Source of the DNA: an uncultured bacterium | GTDB lineage: Bacteria > Acidobacteriota > Aminicenantia > Aminicenantales > Saccharicenantaceae | Direction: 5' to 3' | DNA length: 64,000 nt | Assembly: GCA_937920515.1 (NCBI GenBank) | Contig: CALEUG010000007.1 | Coordinates: 109,141-173,140 of the forward strand | Part shown: positions 58,090-64,000 of the stretch, piece after piece | Layout of the letters: every line of letters starts with the position of its first letter | Position numbering within the stretch: the stretch's first letter is position 1 | The notes under the pieces: model-generated | What the model saw: only the letters and a program-made list of their open reading frames with translations | The model's database searches: none | What the model was told of the DNA's origin: nothing | Position numbers and translations under genes: made by a program

Positions 58090-58983
58090 ATGGAAGGTAA
58101 AGATTTTTTCCAATGGTACATAGACCAGAACGGTCCAGACCAGCTCCATTGCTTCGGTATAAAAAGGGTTCTGGTGGATTACCAGTCGCGGGTCCAGAGA
58201 ATCCAGATCGTTGAAATAGAAAGCCTGGGCAAGTGCCTGCTCATTGACGGCAAGATTCAGTCAGCCGAGAAGGACGAGTTCATCTACCATGAAGCTCTGG
58301 TGCATCCCCCGCTTCTGCTTCACCCGCATCCCAGAAAAGTACTGGTGCTGGGTGTGGGCGAAGGAGCTACCATCCGCGAACTTCTTAAGTATGACCACCT
58401 GAAAATAACCGGCGTGGATATTGACTCCGAGATGATAGATTTTTCCCGTAAATACCTGCAGGCCTGGCACCAGGGAGCCCTGAATCACCCTCACTTTCAA
58501 CTGGTTCTGCAGGACGGCTGGGATTTCATGGAACAGACCGAGGAATTATTCGACGTCATCATCATGGACCTGCCGGAGCCTTACCCGGACACGCCGGCCT
58601 ACCGGCTTTACACGGCTGAATTCTACCGCCTGGCGGCCGAAAGGCTGACCGCCGATGGCCTCCTGGCTACCCAGGGCGAAACCACCCGGCCCGGGCAGGA
58701 AGAGCATCATTTTTTCATCAAGAATAACCTGTCTGCTGTCTTCAAGCAGGTATTTTCCTACCAGACTTACATTCCTTCCTTTGACAGCTCCTGGGGGTTC
58801 CTGCTGGCCGTAAAGAACCACCTTGACCCGCTGCTCCCGGCAGGGCAAATCGACAGGTTGATAAAGGAAAGAATAAAGGGCCATCTGCGCTTCTACGATG
58901 GCCAGACCCATCTGTCGATGTTTTACCTGCCGCGGCACCTCCGTCCCGATTCCGATAGCCTGAGCGATGACTCCCGGGGCTGA
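58090..58983 (+). CDS. speE: Spermidine synthase-like polyamine aminopropyltransferase
   Basis: SRVQRIQIVEIESLGKCLLIDGKIQSAEKDEFIYHEALVHPPLLLHPHPRKVLVLGVGEGATIRELLKY...VIIMDLPEPYPD. Confidence 0.93.
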   Translation: MEGKDFFQWYIDQNGPDQLHCFGIKRVLVDYQSRVQRIQIVEIESLGKCLLIDGKIQSAEKDEFIYHEALVHPPLLLHPHPRKVLVLGVGEGATIRELLKYDHLKITGVDIDSEMIDFSRKYLQAWHQGALNHPHFQLVLQDGWDFMEQTEELFDVIIMDLPEPYPDTPAYRLYTAEFYRLAAERLTADGLLATQGETTRPGQEEHHFFIKNNLSAVFKQVFSYQTYIPSFDSSWGFLLAVKNHLDPLLPAGQIDRLIKERIKGHLRFYDGQTHLSMFYLPRHLRPDSDSLSDDSRG

Positions 58984-59121
58984 CCTTGAGCCAATTAGAT
59001 TCCAGGTTGACACCGACCCGGGCAAAATATTTTGGCTGCGGGTGGTAATAGAATCAGGATTCTGGTAAAATATTTGAGCAAACTGGCTGACTTCATGATT
59101 AACTGAGGACAACAACCGCCC

Positions 59122-60900
59122 ATGAAAATAAGATACCTTGATGGCCGCAGGCTCTATTTTGCTTTTTTAGCCGGCGGAAAAGCCATCATCAGAGATTTCG
59201 CCTACCTGAACCGGATTAACGTCTTTCCAGTTCCTGACGGCGACACCGGGACCAACCTGGCCTCCACCATGAAAGCCATCGCCGAACAGGCCAGGCCAGA
59301 CCGCTCCATCAAAGAATCGCTGCGCTCCATTGCCGACGCCGCCCTGACCGGGGCCCGCGGCAATTCGGGCCTGATCTTTGCCCAGTACATTTACGGTCTG
59401 AGCAAGGAACTCGGGAACGAAATTAAAATCTCCACAGCCCGTTTCGGCGAATCGGTCAGAAACGCGGTCCGCTATGCCTATGGGTCGATCGCTCATCCCC
59501 GGGAAGGAACCATGCTGACCCTGATCCGGGAATGGGCTGAAGAAGTCTACCAGAACCGGCACCGCTTTTCCGATTACCACGAACTGCTCCATCATTCCCT
59601 GGAAAAAGCCAGGCAGGTTCTGCATGACACCCCGAAAAAACTGGCCGTCTTAAGAAAGGCCGGTGTGGTCGATGCCGGGGCCAAGGGTTTTTTTGATTTC
59701 ATCGAAGGTGTGGTTCATTTTATCCGCCAGGGCAGCCTGAAAAACGTCCTCAGTGAGGAGCTTCTGGACGTCGATTTCCAGGAAGCCCCCCATAAAATCA
59801 AAGAGGATATCCCCTTTCGCTACTGCACCGAAGCCCTGCTGGTCGGCCAGAACCTGGACCTGGAAAAAATAAAAGAAATCGTGGTCAGGGCCGGCGATTC
59901 AGCCATTGTCGGTGGTTCCGACACCAAGGCCCGTTTCCATGTCCATACCAACCATCCCCAGGAGCTGTTCTTCGCCCTGAAGGAACAGGGAACGATAACC
60001 CTGCCCAAGGCAGAAGATATGAAACTCCAGGCTGAAATTGCCAGAAAGCCAGTGTACCGGATCGCCCTGGTGGTGGATTCTTCCTGCGACCTGCCCGCGG
60101 ATATCCTGGAAAAGAACCAGGTGGTGGTCATACCGTTCCTGATGAACATCGGGGACCATGTCTTCCTGGATAAACTGACCATCTCTCCCCAAAAGCTGTA
60201 TGAACTTCTGGAAAAAGAAGAGATTCTGCCCCGCAGCGCCCAGCCAGCGCCCAAGACGCTTGAAAACTGGTTTTCCTTCCTGCTGACTCATTTTGAGGCC
60301 GTTCTGGTGATGACCATATCCGGTGGACTGTCCGGGTATTACAACCTGGTGAGAACTGTGGCGGACAAGTTTCCACCGGATAAGGTCCGGGTGGTAGATA
60401 GCCGTCACCTGTCCGGCACTTATGGCCTGATAGTCCAGCGCCTGCTCCAGGAATGGCCAGAAACCCAGGACCTGGATAAGCTGGCCTCCTTAGCCGAAAA
60501 CCTCAGCCGGAAAACGGAACTTCTGGTAGATATCAGAACCCTGAAATACATGGTCAAAGGTGGAAGGGTCAGCCCGATGAAGGGCCTGCTGGCCAGATTG
60601 CTGAACATCAAACCCATCATCACCCTGGACGAGCGAGGCCGGGCCACGGCGGCCGGAAAGTCTTTCAGCCGGAAGCAGAATTTCAGAAAGATCCTGAAAA
60701 TGGTCAGGGAAAAGCACCTGGCCCATCCGATTCATTCCTTCTCCGTGGTCCATGTCAGAAACCTGGAACGGGCCGAAGTTTATGCCCGGGAGATAGAAAA
60801 AATTTGCGGCCGGCCGGTTAGCTTCATCCAGGATGTCTCGCCGGTGGTCGGCATCCATAACGGAATCGGGGCCGTAGGCATCTGCCTGTCATATGAATGA
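59122..60900 (+). CDS. DAK2 (FakA-like kinase) fused to DegV (FakB-like fatty-acid-binding) protein
   Basis: N-terminal LNRINVFPVPDGDTGTNLASTMKAI...GARGNSGLIFAQYIYGL; FakA middle domain PFRYCTEALLV...FHVHTNHPQELF; then VDSSCDLPADILEKNQVVVIPFL...VMTISGGLSGYYNLV...VKGGRVSPMKGLLARLLNIKPII. Confidence 0.92.
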   Translation: MKIRYLDGRRLYFAFLAGGKAIIRDFAYLNRINVFPVPDGDTGTNLASTMKAIAEQARPDRSIKESLRSIADAALTGARGNSGLIFAQYIYGLSKELGNEIKISTARFGESVRNAVRYAYGSIAHPREGTMLTLIREWAEEVYQNRHRFSDYHELLHHSLEKARQVLHDTPKKLAVLRKAGVVDAGAKGFFDFIEGVVHFIRQGSLKNVLSEELLDVDFQEAPHKIKEDIPFRYCTEALLVGQNLDLEKIKEIVVRAGDSAIVGGSDTKARFHVHTNHPQELFFALKEQGTITLPKAEDMKLQAEIARKPVYRIALVVDSSCDLPADILEKNQVVVIPFLMNIGDHVFLDKLTISPQKLYELLEKEEILPRSAQPAPKTLENWFSFLLTHFEAVLVMTISGGLSGYYNLVRTVADKFPPDKVRVVDSRHLSGTYGLIVQRLLQEWPETQDLDKLASLAENLSRKTELLVDIRTLKYMVKGGRVSPMKGLLARLLNIKPIITLDERGRATAAGKSFSRKQNFRKILKMVREKHLAHPIHSFSVVHVRNLERAEVYAREIEKICGRPVSFIQDVSPVVGIHNGIGAVGICLSYE

Positions 60901-61160
60901 TTATTCATATATCAAACTGCCGGGCTAACCATCGTGGATTAAATCCCCTCAGGCTCAAAAAAAGCAGAAATAACCGGACGCTGGCCCGCCTCTGAGCTCG
61001 TCTCTTGAATGCATCTAAAAAAACAGGCCCCGGGCCTGTTAACTTTAAGCCAGAGCGGGGCCTGACTTCAAAACTGACCGCGGCTTAAAGGTCTTTTCTC
61101 CCCTGCCTGATTTTCATAAGATAGATTCAATGAATTCTCGATGTCCAGGAGGAACTGACT

Positions 61161-61952
61161 ATGGCCGAAAATATTTTTCTTACAGCCGGATTGTTTATTT
61201 TCATCTACATGAACCTGGTTTTCATTCTTTCCCTCATCAAGAAGAATGCTGGCATCGTCGACATCGCCTGGGGCCTGGGATTTGTGCTGGTGGTGGCCTT
61301 CCATCTGGTCAGAAATAACCTGCACCAGCAGGTTCCCGACCCCCGTCAGATTCTGACCGCCGCCCTGGTTTTCATCTGGGGCACCAGGCTCTCCTGGCAT
61401 ATCTATAAAAGAAACAGAGGGAAACCTGAAGATTACCGCTACGCCGGCTGGCGGCAGAAATGGGGCAAGAATTTTGTCCTTAGAAGCTATTTCCAGATAT
61501 TCATGCTGCAGGGGTTCTTCCTGCTGCTGATTCTCGCCCCGGCCCTGCTAATCATGAGGAGCCGGTCCGGCCCACTGAACCTTCTGGATATTCTGGGACT
61601 GGCCATCTGGCTGGCCGGTTTCTTCTTTGAGTCCGTGGCCGATGCCCAGCTCCGGAAATTCAAAAAAAATTCTGAAAACAAGGGGCACATTATAACCACC
61701 GGTCTCTGGAAATATTCCCGCCATCCGAATTACTTCGGGGAATCAGTCATGTGGTGGGGTGTTTTCCTGATAGCCCTGAGCACGCCCCGGGGCTGGCTGG
61801 GTATAATCAGTCCGCTGACCATAACCCTGCTGTTAACCCGGGTTTCAGGGGTGACGCTTCTTGAGAAAAAATATGCCGGCAACGCTGAATTTGAAGCTTA
61901 CAAAGCCAGGACCAGCGCCTTTTTTCCGCTGCCTCCGAAGAAAAAGAGCTGA
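61161..61952 (+). CDS. DUF1295 family integral membrane protein (steroid 5-alpha-reductase/ICMT-like)
   Basis: NAGIVDIAWGLGFVLVVAFHLV...LSWHIYKRNRGKPEDYRYAGWRQKWG...TTGLWKYSRHPNYFGESVMWWGVFLIAL. Confidence 0.9.
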   Translation: MAENIFLTAGLFIFIYMNLVFILSLIKKNAGIVDIAWGLGFVLVVAFHLVRNNLHQQVPDPRQILTAALVFIWGTRLSWHIYKRNRGKPEDYRYAGWRQKWGKNFVLRSYFQIFMLQGFFLLLILAPALLIMRSRSGPLNLLDILGLAIWLAGFFFESVADAQLRKFKKNSENKGHIITTGLWKYSRHPNYFGESVMWWGVFLIALSTPRGWLGIISPLTITLLLTRVSGVTLLEKKYAGNAEFEAYKARTSAFFPLPPKKKS

Positions 61953-62165
61953 AAACTTCCCTGGTTTTTCCTGTCCCCGGTCGAGAGTGCCCTCCCCCGC
62001 AGAGTGAAAGAAACCGGCAAAATTTTGCTCCGTCAGGAATAGAACCTCTCAATCTGCCCTCAACAGTGGAGCGAAGCAATTAAAACATACTGAATGATTA
62101 AAATCCGGAAAAACACGAATATTTGAAATAGTTGAGCCGACCCGGGCTGACCCATTCCGGCCAGA

Positions 62166-62588
62166 TTACCGGAAAAGCCAGCGGTAAGTTAAACTGACAA
62201 CCAGCCCACCCCAGGCCCCGAGCAGCGGCCCCCAGACCACTTCCAGCACCATCAGTCTGGCGCTCCAGTCTTTAAGCAGGGCGTAATTGGTCAGTCCGTA
62301 AACGGTTATGGCCAGGAGTCCGACCAGGGCCCCGACCAGAACCGAGAGCTTGAGGTTGCCCGGGTCGCGGAGAAGAACCAGAAGCACCAGGCAGGTTATC
62401 AGGACTATCTGGGCCAGAAAACCATAAACCTTCCTGAAAACAATGCGGTCATTCTCCAGCAGAGCCAGCACCTTAAAATCTTCCTTGTACGCCCGGCCGA
62501 ATATAAGAAAATGCCAGAGGGCATCGGCCAGGCTGAACAAAACAAGGGTAATTACCCAGAGAAGTATTAATTTGAGCGCCTGGTTCAT
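62166..62588 (-). CDS. Small four-TM protein, DUF2177-like
   Basis: SLADALWHFLIFGRAYKEDFKVLALLENDRIVFRKVYGFLAQIVLITCLVLL...VYGLTNYALLKDWSARLMVLEVVWGPLLGAWGGL. Confidence 0.65.
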   Translation of the reverse strand: MNQALKLILLWVITLVLFSLADALWHFLIFGRAYKEDFKVLALLENDRIVFRKVYGFLAQIVLITCLVLLVLLRDPGNLKLSVLVGALVGLLAITVYGLTNYALLKDWSARLMVLEVVWGPLLGAWGGLVVSLTYRWLFR

Positions 62589-62793
62589 GTCCTTCCCACC
62601 TCCTTTCTGGAAACATTATAAAAGCTACCTTAAAAATAAACAACCAGAATCGATAGCCGCCTGACCCCTGAAGACCGGACTGAGCAACCCCTGGCCTGCC
62701 GACCCTAAGTCCAGATTCCGGACAGCTATTACCCCGGGGGGCTGTTTAAGGTATAGTGGAAGTGTGGGATTTAATGAAACCCTGGAGTTTACT

Positions 62794-63813
62794 ATGCTGA
62801 AAATATATCAGAAGACGATAATACTGGGCCTGAGCCTGCTTCTGGCCTGGGCCGGCTGGAAAGGTCTTAATGCCCTGTTTTACCAGGACAGCGCTTCGGC
62901 CCTCAATAAAAATGCCAGAGGAACCGGGATGAAAAAAATAAACAAATCGCTTGAGGACTGGAAAAAGGAGCTGACCCCCGAGCAGTTCCGGGTACTTTTT
63001 CAGAAAGGAACCGAGCGAGCTTTCAGCGGTCAGTACAACGACTTCTGGGAAGAAGGGGTCTACCTCTGCGCCGCCTGCGGCACCCCCCTGTTCCGCTCTG
63101 AAGACAAGTACGACCACCGCACCGGCTGGCCCAGCTTCAAGGAATCCTTCTCCGAAACCAACCTGGAATATCACGACGACCGGTCACTCGGAATGCAGCG
63201 GACTGAAGTCCGCTGCGCCGTCTGCGGCGGGCACCTGGGACATCTTTTCTGGGACGGCCCGGCCCCATCCGGCAAGCATTACTGCCTTAACTCGGCTGCT
63301 TTGAAATTCCTTCCGGCCGCCGAGGCTGAAAAGCAGCTGCCCCGGGTGGCCACCTTTGCCGCCGGCTGTTTCTGGGGTGTGGAATACAAGTTGAGCCAGG
63401 TTGAAGGCGTCCTGGAAACGGTGGTTGGCTACAGCGGGGGACAGACTCCCAACCCCGGCTACCGGCAGGTGCTGACCGGAAAAACCGGCCACGCCGAGGC
63501 CGTCCAGCTTGTCTTTGACCCCGGGATTATCAGCTACGAACAGCTGGTCAGGAAATTTTTTGAACTGCACGACCCCACCCAGTACAACCGCCAGGGACCG
63601 GATGTTGGCCCCAATTACCGCTCGGCCATTTTTTACCACAACCGGGAACAGAAAAAGATAGCCGAAAAGGTAAAGGACGAGCTCCAGGCCAGCGGGCGCT
63701 ACCGGAATAAAATCGTAACCGAGATTGTTCCCTTTAAGAGCTTTTACCGGGCCGAAGAATACCACCAGAAATACTACCAGAAAAAGCTTGGCCCGGTCTG
63801 CTCTAACGAATGA
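62794..63813 (+). CDS. Exported/membrane-anchored methionine sulfoxide reductase, MsrB-MsrA fusion
   Basis: N-terminal hydrophobic segment; MsrB: CAACGTPLF...TGWPSF...CAVCGGHLGHLFWDGP...HYCLNSAAL; MsrA: ATFAAGCFWGVEYKLSQVEGVLETVVGYSGG...GHAEAVQLVFDP. Confidence 0.93.
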   Translation: MLKIYQKTIILGLSLLLAWAGWKGLNALFYQDSASALNKNARGTGMKKINKSLEDWKKELTPEQFRVLFQKGTERAFSGQYNDFWEEGVYLCAACGTPLFRSEDKYDHRTGWPSFKESFSETNLEYHDDRSLGMQRTEVRCAVCGGHLGHLFWDGPAPSGKHYCLNSAALKFLPAAEAEKQLPRVATFAAGCFWGVEYKLSQVEGVLETVVGYSGGQTPNPGYRQVLTGKTGHAEAVQLVFDPGIISYEQLVRKFFELHDPTQYNRQGPDVGPNYRSAIFYHNREQKKIAEKVKDELQASGRYRNKIVTEIVPFKSFYRAEEYHQKYYQKKLGPVCSNE

Positions 63814-64000
63814 TTTCTATCTGTTCCGGGCTTTCCACGATTATTTCGGGCTTGCCCTGGTATTCGCGCACCAGGCCATAGACCCGGACCTCGCGGTTGA
63901 GATAGAGCTTTTCCGGCGGCCCGGGAAAGCGGTCAAAATTGCTGGCAAAAATAACCGCGGTGAAATACCTTTTCCAGTTGCGGTGAAAATTCAGAAAGCA
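63803..64000 (-). CDS. C-terminal fragment of an uncharacterised (possibly OB-fold) protein; N-terminus off the right edge
   Basis: Open frame from 64000 to TAG at 63803: CFLNFHRNWKRYFTAVIFASNFDRFPGPPEKLYLNREVRVYGLVREYQGKPEIIVESPEQIEIIR*. Overlaps the MsrBA 3' end by 11 bp. Not in the supplied ORF track. Confidence 0.6.
   Translation of the reverse strand, partial: CFLNFHRNWKRYFTAVIFASNFDRFPGPPEKLYLNREVRVYGLVREYQGKPEIIVESPEQIEIIR

Noticed and set aside
1-64000. CRISPR arrays, insertion sequences, integrases, phage or toxin-antitoxin modules
   Set aside because: No regularly spaced repeats, no transposase or integrase motifs and no paired terminal repeats were seen on either strand.

Overview
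The window reads as ordinary chromosome from a Gram-negative-type bacterium: BamA, Skp/OmpH, LolC/E and LolD are all present. The taxon is not assigned; an Acidobacteriota/Aminicenantes-like origin is only a guess. I found about 47 protein genes and one tRNA-Lys. I saw no CRISPR array, transposase, phage module or recognisable defence island.

Main blocks:
- A minus-strand envelope/translation cluster (GNAT, ribH, nusB, lysS, lolC/E, lolD, bamA, ompH/skp, fabZ).
- A tandem MacB-like permease pair.
- A degraded NuoE/NuoF-type operon with two in-frame stops and a NuoF/GltD chimeric junction.
- An SPT-like PLP enzyme divergent from an extended SDR, followed by a FabH.
- A minor-pilin/PilY1 operon.
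- speE, a FakA-FakB fusion, and an exported MsrB-MsrA fusion.

The ORF track misses two genes that run off the window ends: a GH97-like gene at the left and a short C-terminal fragment at the right. It also splits the decayed redox genes and truncates RluB.

I did not find a clear, convincing new multi-gene system. The most follow-up-worthy items are:
- the decaying redox operon and its chimera;
- the apparent ATT start of rluB;
- the rpoZ/CYTH antisense coding overlap (poly-Glu against poly-Ser);
- the unusual EF-P loop (PGRWKA);
- a possible sphingolipid gene set beside an envelope cluster lacking lpxD/lpxA;
- structured intergenic regions, especially a three-way-junction-like element at 50582-50652.

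All family calls are from motif recognition by eye. No database search or folding program was run.
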